Shown: positions 47,930 through 59,277 of the stretch, one piece after another
How positions within the stretch are numbered: position 1 is the stretch's first letter
Layout of the letters: each line of letters starts with the position of its first letter
Assembly (NCBI GenBank): GCA_024762475.1
Contig: JANTHJ010000005.1
Span: 1 to 64,000 of the forward strand
Direction of reading: 5' to 3'
DNA: 64,000 bases
Origin: Chromatiales bacterium
GTDB taxonomy: Bacteria > Pseudomonadota > Gammaproteobacteria > Chromatiales > Chromatiaceae
Program-made: the position numbers and the translations under genes
The notes under the pieces: generated by a model
Told to the model about the DNA's origin: nothing
Databases searched by the model: none
The model's input: only the letters and a program-made list of their open reading frames with translations

Positions 47930-48814
47930 TCAGCTCCCGGTCAGCAGGCGCTCTGCCTCGCGGTATTTCTCCGCGGTCTTGTCGATGATCTCTTGCGGCA
48001 GCACAGGGCCGGGAGGCGTCTTGTCCCAGTCCAGGCTCTCCAGATAATCGCGCACGAACTGCTTGTCGAAGCTGGGAGGACTGATACCGGGCCGATACCG
48101 GTCGGCGGGCCAAAACCGTGAGGAGTCCGGCGTCAGTACCTCGTCGATGAGGTGCAATCTCCCGGCCTCGTCGAGCCCGAATTCGAACTTGGTGTCCGCG
48201 ATGATGATGCCGCGTTTCAGGGCATAGCTTGCCGCCTCGCAATAGATGCGCAGGCTGATCTCCCGCACCTGCTCGGCCAGCTCCCGTCCCAACAGCTCGA
48301 CCGTACTGTCGAAATCGATGTTCTGGTCGTGGTCGCCCACGGCGGCCTTGGTGGACGGGGTGAAGATCGGTTGCGGCAGACGATCGGCAAGTTGCAGGCC
48401 GGGAGGGAGCTTGATGCCGCAGACCGCGCCGGTGTGTTGATAGTCTTTCCATCCTGAGCCAATCAGATATCCTCGCACAATGGCCTCTATGGGCAGCGGC
48501 TTCAGGCGCTTGACCACCATCAGACGGTCACCGAGTCGCTCGCGCAGCGCGGGGTCCGGCACGATATCCGCGACGGGCAGGTTCGCCAGGTGATTGGGGA
48601 TCAGGGGTTCGGTGCGATGGAACCAGAAGCGGGCGACCCGGGTCAGTACTTCTCCCTTGCCTGGAATCGGCTGGGGCAGCACCACGTCGAAAGCGGACAG
48701 GCGATCGGTGGTGACGATCAACAGGTGCTGGTCATCCACGGCATAGATGTCCCGCACCTTTCCGCGGTGAAGGCGTTGCAGGCCGGGGATATCGGATTCA
48801 TACACGGCGGACAT
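47930..48814 (-). CDS. purC: SAICAR synthase
   Basis: Phosphoribosylaminoimidazole-succinocarboxamide synthase of purine biosynthesis: joins CAIR with aspartate using ATP. The product is 294 residues, the longer bacterial/yeast-type form. [20 protein letters not shown] at the N-terminus binds [15 protein letters not shown] and [16 protein letters not shown] match family signatures. The gene is divergent from the antitoxin-like gene. Confidence 0.95.
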   Translation of the reverse strand: MSAVYESDIPGLQRLHRGKVRDIYAVDDQHLLIVTTDRLSAFDVVLPQPIPGKGEVLTRVARFWFHRTEPLIPNHLANLPVADIVPDPALRERLGDRLMVVKRLKPLPIEAIVRGYLIGSGWKDYQHTGAVCGIKLPPGLQLADRLPQPIFTPSTKAAVGDHDQNIDFDSTVELLGRELAEQVREISLRIYCEAASYALKRGIIIADTKFEFGLDEAGRLHLIDEVLTPDSSRFWPADRYRPGISPPSFDKQFVRDYLESLDWDKTPPGPVLPQEIIDKTAEKYREAERLLTGS

Positions 48815-48944
48815 AGGGGCTCTCAGGACAGGCGAATGGTGGGATTATAGGGGAGCCAGGCAGATGCCGGGACGAAACCGCGACCCTGCGACCGCAGGAT
48901 GCAGTGATCGTGGAATCCTAGTAAAATGCTCAACTATTAACGTC

Positions 48945-48950
48945 TATAAT
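48945..48950 (+). promoter_or_regulatory. -10 element upstream of the antitoxin-like gene
   Basis: A perfect TATAAT, 47 bases before the ATG at 48997, in a locally A/T-rich stretch. No good -35 box is present at the expected distance, which is common at regulated promoters. Confidence 0.5.
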
Positions 48951-48996
48951 GATCCAGCAGGGCGATCTGCCCCGCGGCGCAGTGAGGACAGCGACG

Positions 48997-49446
48997 ATGA
49001 GTGAAGACAAACAAGCGGCGCACGACAAGCGCGAGGCCCTGATGCAGATCACGCAGGCCGTGATGCGCCTGATGGATGCGTGGGAACTGGATACCCGCCA
49101 GATGCAGGCTCTGCTGACGCTGCCACCCACGGTGCGTGCCCGCGCCTTCCAGAAGTTCCGCGACGGCAAGGAGGTGTTGCCGGACGAGACGGAAGTGTTG
49201 CGTCGCGCCGGCTATCTGCTGCGCATCGCCGATGCCCTGCGCACCACCTATCCGCGCAATCCGCGTATGTCCGGGCGCTGGATCAAGCAGGGACACCGTC
49301 GTTTTGGTCGCCGCTCGCCCCTTTCGATCATTCTCGAAGGAGGAGAGGGTGGCATGATTGCGGTGCTGTCCGAGCTCGATTGCACCTTCTCCTGGGATCT
49401 TACCGGCTCGAAGGGGATCAGCTACCGTCCGGCCGAGAACTCCTGA
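48997..49446 (+). CDS. MbcA/ParS/Xre-like antitoxin-family protein, no toxin partner
   Basis: A 149-residue helical protein. The C-terminal 50 residues (GRWIKQGHRRFGRRSPLSI, then LEGGEGGMIAVLSELD) look like the toxin-binding domain of MbcA/ParS-type antitoxins (DUF2384), which normally pair with RES-domain toxins. The N-terminal half is a helical bundle that could bind DNA like the Xre part. GAGGA lies 8 bases before the ATG at 48997; a start at 48949 would place the start codon inside the TATAAT element. No RES toxin follows: the next gene is a chemoreceptor. Function as an antitoxin is therefore unproven. Confidence 0.65.
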   Translation: MSEDKQAAHDKREALMQITQAVMRLMDAWELDTRQMQALLTLPPTVRARAFQKFRDGKEVLPDETEVLRRAGYLLRIADALRTTYPRNPRMSGRWIKQGHRRFGRRSPLSIILEGGEGGMIAVLSELDCTFSWDLTGSKGISYRPAENS

Positions 49447-49581
49447 GGCCAACGGACTCTCAGACGCGCCTACCCGCTCTCGTCTCGGGGTTTTCGTAAA
49501 GAAGCCCCCGATTCTGCCGTTATGCCCTCTGTCACCGAGGTGGTGCCCAACACGCGCCGACCACTAAAAGAGGGCAGTGGC

Positions 49582-51702
49582 ATGAATCGTTTCCTTTCGC
49601 GCTGGACCATCAGCCAGCGTCTCTATATCGCCTTCGGGGTGCTGCTCGCCGGCGTGCTGGCGGTGGCCGCCGTGGGCTTTCGCGGCCTGTCGGCAACCGA
49701 GGTGCAGGTTCACCGGGTGGTCGACCAGATCCAGCCGGCGAGCCGGGCGGCGGAGGCGCTGTCACGCCAGCTGTATCAGGCGATGGCCGCCATGGGCCTG
49801 TATCTGAAAACCCGGGAGCCCGAACACCAGCAGGCCTACACGGTCGCGAACAAGGCGGTGGAACAGCGCTTGCGGGTATTGCAGAAGGCGCTCTCGGTGC
49901 TGGGAGAGGTGGAGCTGATGGACAACTATCAGGAGCTCGCCAGACTGACCGCCCGGTTCACCGGCTATGAATCGCGGATACTCGAACTTGCCGGCTCTAC
50001 CGATAAGAATGTCCCGGCCATGGCCCTGGCCGCCGAAAGCCTCAACCCACAGAACCAGATAATCCTGCAGGCCCAGGCCGAAATGCTCAACTCTGAAGAG
50101 GAGGCCGAGGCAGAACTGGTCGACCAACTGGCTCAGCACAGCCCCAAGTTCGTCGAGGCCTCGCCAGGAAAATGGGAGCTGGCCGGCGAGCCCGGACCGG
50201 CGCAGGAGCTCGCACAGCGATTGCCGGTATTGAATGGTATTCATGAGGCGCGCGACGCCTGGTCCCAAGTCATCAACGGGCTGCGCGGTTTTCTGGCCTA
50301 TCGCGATCAGAGCTTCGTGGAAAATCTCAAGCTGTACCTGGAACAGAACGGCGCGGCCATCGAGCGCCTGCAGGCGGCGGAGGATCTGCTGACCTTCGAG
50401 CAGGCCGATGCCCTGGAGCGTCTGGTGGCGGCGCGCGAGGCCTATGCGGCAGCCTTGGACAAGGTGCTGGCAGCACATGGCAGTGACCGCGCCTACGAAG
50501 ACGTCTACCTGATGCGCACGACCATCGGTCCATTGGCCCAAAGGCTCTCTGACGAGGTCTCCGGATTGCTCGAGCGGCTGAACCGCGAGGCGACAGCGGC
50601 CAGCCAGAATCTGGCCGCCGAGGTCGGCCAGGCGCGGCACTGGTTGATGGGCCTGGCGCTGGCCGGACTCCTCATTGCGTCGCTGCTGGGTATTCTGTTG
50701 ACCCGTTCGATCACCTGCAAGATCAACCGCGCTGTGCTTGCCATGCAGGAGATCGCCGAAGGGGATGGCGACCTGAGCCGTACTCTCCACCTGGAAGGGC
50801 GTGACGAGATGGCCCAGCTGGGCGGCGCATTCAATCGCTTCGTCGGGCGTGTGAGGAACACCATCGCGGCCGTTTCCGAGGCAGTCGACAGCATGTCCCA
50901 GGCGACCCGCCGGATGGCTGAGGTGAGCGAGCAGGCGCGCCAGGGCACACATGAACAGCAGCGGCAGACCACGGAGGTGGCCGCTTCAACGACCCAGCTC
51001 ACACAATCGGCACGTGATGTCCAGCAGGTGTCGGACCAGGGTCGCGACGCTGCCCACGCCGCGCTCGGCTGTGCGAACCAGGGCGGTCAGGCCTTGGGGG
51101 TCACCCAGGAGGCGCTGGAGCAACTGGCTTCAGGGGTCGAGCGGGCCGCCGAGGTGGTGCAGGGCCTGGAAGGGGACAGTGAGCGCATCGGCGGGGTTCT
51201 GGACGTGATCCGCGGTATTGCTGAGCAGACCAATCTGCTTGCCCTCAATGCTGCCATCGAGGCTGCACGGGCAGGCGAGCAGGGGCGCGGTTTTGCGGTG
51301 GTCGCAGACGAGGTGCGAACCCTTGCCAGCCGTACCCAGCAATCCACCGAGGAGATCCACGGCATGATCGAGCGTCTGCAGTTGTCGGCCCGAGAGGCGG
51401 CCGCGGCCATGCAGGGCGGACGCGAGCAGGCCCATCAGACGGTCGAGCATGCGCGGGCCACCGGCGAATCGCTGGAGCAGATCATCAAGCAGGTACAGCA
51501 GATCGCCTCGGCCATCGACCAGATGGCCACCGCCGCCACCCAACAGGTCGCCTCCATAGAACAGATCGACCGGAATGTCCGCTCCATCAGCGAGGTGGCG
51601 CAGAGCACCGACGCGGGTGCGGGCGAACTCGAAAGCAACGTCCAGGCCCTGGACACGGCTTCCGCAAACCTGCAGCATCTGGTGGCGACCTTCAAAACCT
51701 GA
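49582..51702 (+). CDS. Methyl-accepting chemotaxis protein
   Basis: Chemoreceptor of 706 residues. A membrane helix near 12-32 and a second near 355-380 ([16 protein letters not shown]) enclose a large periplasmic helical domain of about 320 residues, followed by HAMP (about 380-430) and the signalling domain. The hairpin tip is [20 protein letters not shown] and a flanking stretch reads [15 protein letters not shown]. The ATG at 49582 places the first helix at the N-terminus; the frame is open to 49522. No ligand-binding motif is recognised in the sensor. It is unlinked to che genes here, though the Pil-Chp cluster is 20 kb away. Confidence 0.92.
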   Translation: MNRFLSRWTISQRLYIAFGVLLAGVLAVAAVGFRGLSATEVQVHRVVDQIQPASRAAEALSRQLYQAMAAMGLYLKTREPEHQQAYTVANKAVEQRLRVLQKALSVLGEVELMDNYQELARLTARFTGYESRILELAGSTDKNVPAMALAAESLNPQNQIILQAQAEMLNSEEEAEAELVDQLAQHSPKFVEASPGKWELAGEPGPAQELAQRLPVLNGIHEARDAWSQVINGLRGFLAYRDQSFVENLKLYLEQNGAAIERLQAAEDLLTFEQADALERLVAAREAYAAALDKVLAAHGSDRAYEDVYLMRTTIGPLAQRLSDEVSGLLERLNREATAASQNLAAEVGQARHWLMGLALAGLLIASLLGILLTRSITCKINRAVLAMQEIAEGDGDLSRTLHLEGRDEMAQLGGAFNRFVGRVRNTIAAVSEAVDSMSQATRRMAEVSEQARQGTHEQQRQTTEVAASTTQLTQSARDVQQVSDQGRDAAHAALGCANQGGQALGVTQEALEQLASGVERAAEVVQGLEGDSERIGGVLDVIRGIAEQTNLLALNAAIEAARAGEQGRGFAVVADEVRTLASRTQQSTEEIHGMIERLQLSAREAAAAMQGGREQAHQTVEHARATGESLEQIIKQVQQIASAIDQMATAATQQVASIEQIDRNVRSISEVAQSTDAGAGELESNVQALDTASANLQHLVATFKT

Positions 51703-51709
51703 GGCTGGC

Positions 51710-51916
51710 TTGGCCCGACCGCCCGATACGCTACCGCCCTGGGTGCGCTGGATAGCGCAGGACGCCGACGGCGCCTGGTGGGGCTATTCGGTGGAGCCGC
51801 TCGCCGCCCACGACCACTGGTATGAGAATGAGGTGGGGCGGTATATCGCACTGGGCAGAGGAACGCCAAACCCTGAGTGGGAATCGACCCTGCGTCAGGT
51901 GTTCCCGAAGACCTGA
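51710..51916 (+). CDS. Small conserved-looking protein, TTG start
   Basis: A 68-residue acidic, Trp-rich protein (PPWVRWIAQDADGAWWGYSV, then HDHWYENEVGRYIALG). GAGG of the preceding stop region lies 5 bases upstream of a TTG at 51710, the only start that begins after the chemoreceptor gene. The length and composition (five Trp) and coding-like third positions argue for a real gene, and I believe similar small proteins occur in related bacteria. No function is known to me. Confidence 0.6.
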   Translation: MARPPDTLPPWVRWIAQDADGAWWGYSVEPLAAHDHWYENEVGRYIALGRGTPNPEWESTLRQVFPKT

Positions 51917-52202
51917 GCTCGCTGTCCCGGCGACGGTTATCGGGTCTCGGGATCCGAGCGGTCCGCGCCGTGGGAGCGGGAAATCGTTGGCTTTCTGGCC
52001 GGTATGCCGCCGTCTTATACACAACGGCATATCCGGGTGCCGGAGTTCAGGCATATCGCCGAGTTTTCCCTGGGCTTCGATAGCGGCATATAGGTTGCTG
52101 TATTATAAAAACTTACCGTGATTTCGAGGCTGCTGGCCGGTGGCCGATACAATGTATTACACATTTATTGCCTAATCCTTCCACAGAGTTATCCACAGGC
52201 CC
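51917..52202. other. Intergenic region with two DnaA-box sequences
   Basis: 286 bases, partly A/T-rich. Matches to the DnaA-box consensus TTATNCACA occur at 52015-52023 (TTATACACA) and 52189-52197 (TTATCCACA), both on the plus strand. A degenerate inverted repeat involving GCATATCG and GATAGCGGCATAT lies between. No dnaA, gidA or other origin genes are near, so this is not the replication origin on present evidence. Confidence 0.4.
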
Positions 52203-52694
52203 GTGGACATAATCCGACTTGCGCTTCCGATGTTTCTGGTGTCCCTTTCGACGACCCTGCCAGCGTGCCAGGCTGTCGCTGCCGGTCCGCCGACGCTCGC
52301 CGAGTTGCAGCGGTCCGCCCATGCCGGTGACCCCTGGGCCCAGCTCAATCTGGGGGCGGCCTATGATCACGGGATGGCCGGTGTCCCGCGCGATTCTTCG
52401 CGGGCGCTTCGGTGGTATCGAAAGGCGGCGGAGCAGGGGCTCGCCAAGGCCCAGTTCAACCTGGCGCACTGCCTGGTGGTGGGATGCGATGGTGGCGTCG
52501 ATGCCAGGCAAGCCCGCATCTGGATGCGTCGCGCGGCAGAGCAGGGCATGGCCGATGCGCAGTTTCTCCTGGGTGTGATGCTCGCGGAAGGCCTGGGCGG
52601 GGACGTCGATCGAGCGCAGGCGCGCCACTGGTTGCAGAAGGCCGTCGTCGGCGGCCAGGCCGACGCCGCGCAATACCTGTCACAACTCGATTAG
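52203..52694 (+). CDS. Exported Sel1-repeat protein
   Basis: A 163-residue protein with a signal-peptide-like N-terminus ([22 protein letters not shown]) and three Sel1-type alpha/alpha repeats. The repeat units begin near [30 protein letters not shown] and [15 protein letters not shown] and end AAEQG or similar. Such repeats mediate protein-protein contacts. The GTG at 52203 is used; an ATG at 52230 would start inside the signal and give a shorter leader. A Cys at the end of the hydrophobic core (LPAC) could make it a lipoprotein, though the lipobox is imperfect. Confidence 0.75.
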   Translation: MDIIRLALPMFLVSLSTTLPACQAVAAGPPTLAELQRSAHAGDPWAQLNLGAAYDHGMAGVPRDSSRALRWYRKAAEQGLAKAQFNLAHCLVVGCDGGVDARQARIWMRRAAEQGMADAQFLLGVMLAEGLGGDVDRAQARHWLQKAVVGGQADAAQYLSQLD

Positions 52695-52727
52695 AAACTT
52701 CTGATATACCCCGCCGGCCGGGCCCGC

Positions 52728-52733
52728 TATAAT
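52728..52733 (+). promoter_or_regulatory. -10 element for typA
   Basis: A perfect TATAAT, 40 bases before the GTG start of typA, placing the start of transcription close to 52740. No clear -35 hexamer lies 16-18 bases upstream. Confidence 0.55.
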
Positions 52734-52767
52734 CGCGCCCCTTTTCCTGCCTGAACTGGATGCCCCC

Positions 52768-54582
52768 GTGATAGAGAATCTCCGCAACATCGCCATCATC
52801 GCCCACGTCGACCATGGCAAGACCACCCTGGTGGACGAGCTGCTCAAGCAGTCCGGTACCCTGGGTGAGCGTTTCGGCGAGGTGGAGCGGGTGATGGACT
52901 CCAACGACCAGGAGCGGGAGCGGGGTATCACCATCCTGTCCAAGAACACCGCCATCGACTGGGGTGACTACCGCATCAACATCGTGGATACCCCGGGACA
53001 CGCCGATTTCGGCGGCGAGGTCGAGCGGGTGCTGTCCATGGTCGATTCGGTGCTGCTGCTGGTGGATGCCCAGGAAGGCCCCATGCCGCAGACGCGCTTT
53101 GTCACCCAAAAGGCCTTCCGCCATGGCCTGCGGCCGATCGTGGTGGTGAACAAGATCGACAAGCCGGGGGCGCGTCCCGACTGGGTAATCGACCAGGTAT
53201 TCGAACTGTTCGACAACCTGGGCGCCAGCGACGAGCAGCTCGATTTCCCCATCATCTATGCCTCGGCCATCAACGGCTATGCCTCTCAGGAGGACGATGT
53301 GCGGGAAGGCGACATGACGCCGCTGTTCGAGGCCATAGTCGAACACTGTCCGCCACCGACGGTGGACCCGGAAGGCCCCTTCCAGATGCAGATCTCCAAC
53401 CTCGACTACAACAGCTATGTCGGGGCCATCGGTGTCGGGCGCATCACCCGCGGGCGGGTGCGGCCCAACCAGCAGGTAATGGTAGTGAAATACGACGGCA
53501 GCACCCACAAGGCAAAGATCGGCCTGGTCTACGGCTATCTGGGACTGGAGCGGCACGAGGTGGCCGAGGCCCGCGCCGGTGACATCGTGGCGATCACCGG
53601 CATCGAGGCGCCCAATGTCTCCGATACCCTGTGCGACCCGGAACATGTCGAGGCCCTGCCTCCGCTGAGTGTCGATGAGCCGACGGTCTCCATGACCTTC
53701 CTGGTCAACAGTTCGCCCTTCGCCGGGCGCGAGGGCAAGTACCTCACCTCGCGCCAGCTCAAGGATCGTCTGGAGCGCGAGCTGATCCACAATGTGGCGT
53801 TGCGGGTGGAAGAAGGCACCGATCCGGAAAAATTCAAGGTTTCCGGTCGCGGCGAGTTGCATCTGTCGGTGCTGATCGAGAACATGCGCCGCGAGGGTTT
53901 CGAACTGGCGGTCTCGCGGCCCGAGGTGATCTTCCGCGAGATCGACGGCGAGGTCTGCGAACCCTATGAGCAGGTCACAGTGGATGTCGAGGAACAGCAC
54001 CAGGGCGCGATCATGGAGGCGCTGGGCGAGCGTCGCGGCGACCTGCGCGATATGGTGCCGGACGGCAAGGGACGGGTGCGTCTGGACTACATCATGCCCT
54101 CGCGAGGATTGATTGGATTTCAGACCGACTTCATGACCATGACCTCCGGTACCGGATTGCTGTATCACGTCTTCGATCACTATGGCCCGGCCCAGGGCGG
54201 CGGTATCGCCAAGCGCAAGAACGGTGTGCTGATCTCCAACGGCCAGGGCAAGGCCCTCGGCTATGCGCTGTTCAACCTGCAGGAGCGCGGGCGCTTGTTC
54301 ACCTCGCCCGGAGACGAGGTGTACGAGGGTCAGATCATCGGTATCCATTCGCGTGACAACGACCTGGTGGTCAACCCGCTCAAGGGCAAGCAGCTGACCA
54401 ATGTGCGCGCCTCCGGCAAGGACGATGCGATCGCGCTCACGCCACCGATTCCGTTGACCCTGGAGATGGCGCTGGAGTTCATCGAGGACGACGAGCTGGT
54501 GGAGGTCACCCCCGGCGCGATTCGCCTGCGCAAAAAGCTGCTGAAAGAGCACGAGCGCAAGCGTGCTGGCCGGGCCTCCTGA
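52768..54582 (+). CDS. typA: Ribosome-associated GTPase TypA/BipA
   Basis: Translation-factor-like GTPase (604 residues) that binds ribosomes and supports 50S assembly and stress adaptation. G1 AHVDHGKTT, the switch region REERGITI-like RERGITI, G3 [15 protein letters not shown] and G4 [13 protein letters not shown] are intact. The C-terminal BipA-specific domain contains [18 protein letters not shown]. The start is a GTG at 52768, overlapping a three-codon frame ATG-CCC-CCG-TGA (52760-52771) just upstream. No strong Shine-Dalgarno sequence is seen. A strong terminator follows. Confidence 0.97.
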   Translation: MIENLRNIAIIAHVDHGKTTLVDELLKQSGTLGERFGEVERVMDSNDQERERGITILSKNTAIDWGDYRINIVDTPGHADFGGEVERVLSMVDSVLLLVDAQEGPMPQTRFVTQKAFRHGLRPIVVVNKIDKPGARPDWVIDQVFELFDNLGASDEQLDFPIIYASAINGYASQEDDVREGDMTPLFEAIVEHCPPPTVDPEGPFQMQISNLDYNSYVGAIGVGRITRGRVRPNQQVMVVKYDGSTHKAKIGLVYGYLGLERHEVAEARAGDIVAITGIEAPNVSDTLCDPEHVEALPPLSVDEPTVSMTFLVNSSPFAGREGKYLTSRQLKDRLERELIHNVALRVEEGTDPEKFKVSGRGELHLSVLIENMRREGFELAVSRPEVIFREIDGEVCEPYEQVTVDVEEQHQGAIMEALGERRGDLRDMVPDGKGRVRLDYIMPSRGLIGFQTDFMTMTSGTGLLYHVFDHYGPAQGGGIAKRKNGVLISNGQGKALGYALFNLQERGRLFTSPGDEVYEGQIIGIHSRDNDLVVNPLKGKQLTNVRASGKDDAIALTPPIPLTLEMALEFIEDDELVEVTPGAIRLRKKLLKEHERKRAGRAS

Positions 54583-54620
54583 CCACGGCGCAATCGAACA
54601 GGTCCTATTACGGACACACA

Positions 54621-54656
54621 AAAAATGGGTTAGCGAACTATCGCTAACCCATTTTT
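54621..54656. terminator. Bidirectional terminator between typA and tRNA-Pro
   Basis: A perfect 16-bp stem (54621-54636 with 54641-54656) and 4-base loop, with As at one base and Ts at the other. It can terminate typA on the plus strand and the ispB/tRNA transcript on the minus strand. Confidence 0.92.
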
Positions 54657-54663
54657 CTTGAAT

Positions 54664-54740
54664 TGGTCGGAGTGAGAGGATTCGAACCTCCGGCCCCTGC
54701 CTCCCGAAGGCAGTGCTCTACCAAGCTGAGCTACACTCCG
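54664..54740 (-). tRNA. tRNA-Pro, anticodon CGG
   Basis: 77 bases fold as a complete tRNA on the minus strand. The acceptor stem is CGGAGTG pairing with CACTCCG, the anticodon loop is TTCGGGA in a 5-bp stem (anticodon CGG), the T arm contains GGTTCGAATCC, and an encoded CCA end lies at 54664-54666. It sits 8 bases downstream of ispB and just before a terminator, so it may be processed from an ispB read-through transcript. Confidence 0.97.
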
Positions 54741-54748
54741 AAATACTG

Positions 54749-55717
54749 TCAGAAGGGGCGGTCGACGGCAAAGTCGGCCAGCGCCAGAAGCGCGCTCTTG
54801 AAGGCGCTGGCGGGCAGGTCCGCGATGGCCTGCTTGGCGCAGTCCGCCTCTTCCCTGGCAAGGCGGGCAGTGTACGCGATCCCATCGGTCGATTCAATCG
54901 CCCGGCGGACCGCTTCCACCCGGTCGGCACCCCCCTGCTCGATCACCTCACGCAGCATGGCGCGGGCGTCGGGATCGGCCACTTCCATGGCGCGGATCAG
55001 GGGCAGGGTGGGCTTGCCCTCGGCCAGGTCGTCACCGATGTTCTTGCCGATGTCGGCATCCGACGAACCGTAGTCCAGGGCGTCGTCGATCATCTGGAAG
55101 GCCATGCCCAGGTGCAGTCCATAGGCGGCCATGGCCCGCTCCTCGGTCTCGCAGGCGCCGGCGATCAGGGCGCCGAGGCGGGCGCCGGCCTCGAACAGGG
55201 TGGCGGTCTTGCGCAGCACCACCTCGCGGTAACGGGCCTCATCGGTGTCCGGATCGTTGCAGTTGAGCAACTGCAGCACCTCGCCCTCGGCAATCTGATT
55301 GGTGGCAGTGGAAAGGATCTCCATCACCCGCATGCTGTCCACCGCGACCATCATTTCAAAGGAGCGGGAATACAGGAAGTCCCCGACCAGCACGCTGGCG
55401 GCATTGCCCCAGACCGCGTTGGCGGTATCGCGGTTGCGTCGCAGTTCCGAGCCGTCCACCACGTCGTCGTGCAACAGGGTGGCGGTGTGGATGAACTCCA
55501 CGATGGCGGCGAGGTCTACATGGGTGTCGCCGGTATAGCCGAGCGCGCGCGCGGACAGCAGCACGATCATGGGGCGCAGGCGCTTGCCGCCGCTGCCCAC
55601 GATGTAGTGGCCGACCTGGTTGATCAGGACCACGTCCGAGCTGAGGCGATCGAGGATCAGCTGGTTGGTGGCCTTGAGATCGTCCGCAATCAGCTCGCGG
55701 ATGCTGTCGAGATCCAT
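54749..55717 (-). CDS. ispB: Polyprenyl (octaprenyl-type) diphosphate synthase
   Basis: Trans-prenyltransferase making the isoprenoid side chain of ubiquinone. The product is 322 residues. The first aspartate-rich motif is in LLHDDVVDGSELRR (about 83-96), the second in FQMIDDALDYGSSDADIG with the DIGKNIGDD extension. GSGGKRLRPMIV binds isopentenyl diphosphate. Chain length (C40 versus C45) cannot be read from sequence. It is divergent from rplU, the usual arrangement. Confidence 0.95.
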   Translation of the reverse strand: MDLDSIRELIADDLKATNQLILDRLSSDVVLINQVGHYIVGSGGKRLRPMIVLLSARALGYTGDTHVDLAAIVEFIHTATLLHDDVVDGSELRRNRDTANAVWGNAASVLVGDFLYSRSFEMMVAVDSMRVMEILSTATNQIAEGEVLQLLNCNDPDTDEARYREVVLRKTATLFEAGARLGALIAGACETEERAMAAYGLHLGMAFQMIDDALDYGSSDADIGKNIGDDLAEGKPTLPLIRAMEVADPDARAMLREVIEQGGADRVEAVRRAIESTDGIAYTARLAREEADCAKQAIADLPASAFKSALLALADFAVDRPF

Positions 55718-55747
55718 GGATTGCCGGGTTGGATGGAAACGGCGGGC

Positions 55748-55777
55748 ATCCTAGAATCCGCCGGAAGTGCCTGTCAA
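55748..55777 (-). promoter_or_regulatory. ispB promoter
   Basis: On the minus strand TTGACA (55772-55777) and TAGGAT (55748-55753) are separated by 18 bases, 31 bases before the ispB start codon. This is a good sigma-70 match. Confidence 0.65.
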
Positions 55778-55797
55778 GGTGGGCTGTTCCCCAATGG

Positions 55798-55826
55798 TTG
55801 ACGGCGGGCTCGGCCATCTATAGAAT
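55798..55826 (+). promoter_or_regulatory. rplU-rpmA promoter
   Basis: TTGACG (55798-55803) and TAGAAT (55821-55826) with a 17-base spacer, a strong sigma-70 promoter. It leaves a leader of about 70 bases before rplU, in which a ribosomal-protein autoregulatory structure could lie; none is recognised with confidence. Confidence 0.75.
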
Positions 55827-55903
55827 TTCGCCTCTTTCCGCAGCTGTCCGTTGTTTCGACGGGGCTGCTCCGCATCGAATTCTGAACCGGAGAGTGTGCA
55901 GAC

Positions 55904-56218
55904 ATGTACGCCGTTATCCAGACTGGGGGCAAGCAATACCGCGTGTCCGAAGGGTCCACCCTGCGGGTGGAGAAGATCGCCGCCGACGAAGGCGACAGCG
56001 TCGAGATCGACAAGGTGCTGTTGGTTGCCGATGGGGACGACGTCAAGGTGGGCGCCCCTTACGTCGAGGGCGGCAAGGTCACTGCGACCGTGAAGGCGCA
56101 GGGCCGCGGCAAGAAGGTGCAGATCATCAAATTCAAGCGCCGCAAGCATCACCTCAAGCGCCAGGGCCATCGCCAGGCCTACACCGAGCTTGAAGTGACC
56201 GGCATCAGCGCGGGCTGA
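55904..56218 (+). CDS. rplU: 50S ribosomal protein L21
   Basis: Ribosomal large-subunit protein, 104 residues. [20 protein letters not shown] at the N-terminus and [20 protein letters not shown] near the C-terminus are the family signatures. CGGAGAG lies about 12 bases before the ATG. Standard rplU-rpmA-obgE order. Confidence 0.98.
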   Translation: MYAVIQTGGKQYRVSEGSTLRVEKIAADEGDSVEIDKVLLVADGDDVKVGAPYVEGGKVTATVKAQGRGKKVQIIKFKRRKHHLKRQGHRQAYTELEVTGISAG

Positions 56219-56231
56219 GGAGAGAGCAGAA

Positions 56232-56489
56232 ATGGCACACAAGAAGGCAGGCGGCAGTTCCCGTAACGGTCGCGATTCTGAATCCAAACGTCTGGGCGTC
56301 AAGCGTTTCGGCGGCCAGCAGGTGAGCGCGGGCAGCATCATCATTCGTCAGCGCGGCACGCGGGTGCATCCCGGTGTGAACGTAGGCTGTGGGCGTGATC
56401 ATACCCTGTTCGCCAAGGTCGACGGGGTGGTCAGGTTCGAGACCAAGGGTCCCAAGAACCGCAAGTACGTGAGCGTGATGCCCGCCTGA
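56232..56489 (+). CDS. rpmA: 50S ribosomal protein L27
   Basis: Large-subunit protein (85 residues) whose N-terminus reaches the peptidyl-transferase centre. [37 protein letters not shown] and [16 protein letters not shown] match the family. The protein starts directly with the mature AHKK sequence, so no Firmicutes-type cleaved extension exists. It is followed by a terminator. Confidence 0.98.
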   Translation: MAHKKAGGSSRNGRDSESKRLGVKRFGGQQVSAGSIIIRQRGTRVHPGVNVGCGRDHTLFAKVDGVVRFETKGPKNRKYVSVMPA

Positions 56490-56516
56490 GCGGCCGACCG
56501 CAACGCACCTGCAAGG

Positions 56517-56543
56517 GGCCCCGTCATCGGACGGGGCCTTTTT
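56517..56543 (+). terminator. Intrinsic terminator after rpmA
   Basis: A 9-bp GC-rich stem (56517-56525 with 56530-56538), ATCG loop and five Ts, 28 bases past rpmA. obgE starts only 22 bases later, so some read-through probably supplies it. Confidence 0.9.
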
Positions 56544-56555
56544 GTTTGTGGATAG

Positions 56556-58762
<2,207 letters not shown>

Positions 58763-58765
58763 GTC

Positions 58766-59014
58766 TAGCCCGAATATTTCACCCGGTCGCTGGAAAATAC
58801 TGATAACTCGCTGGTCGCCAAAGACATTCTTCGTCTATCAGCAGGGAACGAAATGTTACCAGGCCAACGCTGGACGCGCCCTCGCACCGATCTGGCCGCC
58901 CTCGAGCGGTATTTCCTTCCTCATCAATAGGCTGGCTATTATTCGGTCGGAAATCCACTCGAGAACACCCATCTCGGCACGAGCATCGCGTCCCCGGGTG
59001 AAATATCCGGGCTA
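58766..59014 (+). mobile_element. Copy B of the MITE-like element, intact ends
   Basis: A 249-base element bounded by TA at 58766-58767 and 59013-59014. The terminal inverted repeats are about 21 bases with one mismatch: left GCCCGAATATTTCACCCGG, right the complement of GCCCGGATATTTCACCCGG. The TA at each edge fits a TA target-site duplication, as made by IS630/Tc1-mariner type transposases. The interior has no transposase and shares roughly 85% identity with 32579-32813 in the opposite orientation. It lies between proB and the rpsT end. Confidence 0.85.
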
Positions 59015-59021
59015 GGAGCAA

Positions 59022-59056
59022 AAAAATGACCCCGCGGCGGTCCATGCTGCGGGGTC
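59022..59056 (-). terminator. Minus-strand terminator of an unidentified transcript
   Basis: An 8-bp GC-rich stem (GACCCCGC/GCGGGGTC) with a 13-base loop, followed on the minus strand by a run of seven Ts, just beyond the MITE-like element. No gene ends here on the minus strand; rpsT already has its own terminator 170 bases upstream. Confidence 0.6.
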
Positions 59057-59221
59057 TGTGTCGCCCGATGCGGTACGGTTTGGCAAACCTTCATCCCTGG
59101 CCAGTCCCTGGCTCGGTCTCGTCCCTGACTTCCTGCTGGCGACAGTGGAAGTGTGGGCCACGGAGATTGCCTTGCCATTAGGCCAAGGGCGCAATTGCTT
59201 GTAGGAATTATCTGAACCTGC
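59057..59221 (-). other. Gap between two minus-strand terminators
   Basis: About 165 bases with no supported protein gene. On the minus strand 59175-59192 resembles a tRNA D arm (GCCT-AATGGCA-AGGC), but no matching anticodon or T arm follows. Ending in its own terminator, it could encode a small RNA or hold a decayed tRNA; no promoter was found. Confidence 0.3.
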
Positions 59222-59224
59222 GGG

Positions 59225-59252
59225 CAAAAAGAAACCGGCCACTGGGCCGGTT
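59225..59252 (-). terminator. Intrinsic terminator after rpsT
   Basis: An 8-bp stem (59233-59240 with 59245-59252), 4-base loop and a T run on the minus strand, 26 bases beyond the rpsT stop. Confidence 0.9.
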
Positions 59253-59277
59253 CTCCAGAGCGTCTCTCAGATCGCCG

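Noticed and set aside
51917-52202. Chromosomal replication origin
   Set aside because: Only two DnaA boxes, no strong A/T-rich 13-mers, and no dnaA, dnaN, gyrB, rpmH or parAB genes nearby.
52456-54621. A 721-codon open frame antisense to typA and the Sel1 gene
   Set aside because: It covers two well-supported genes, crosses their promoter, and its translation matches nothing I recognise.
59130-59192. A tRNA gene on the minus strand between rpsT and the repeat
   Set aside because: A D-arm-like segment is present, but no 5-bp anticodon stem with a 7-base loop and no GGTTCGA-type T arm can be drawn.
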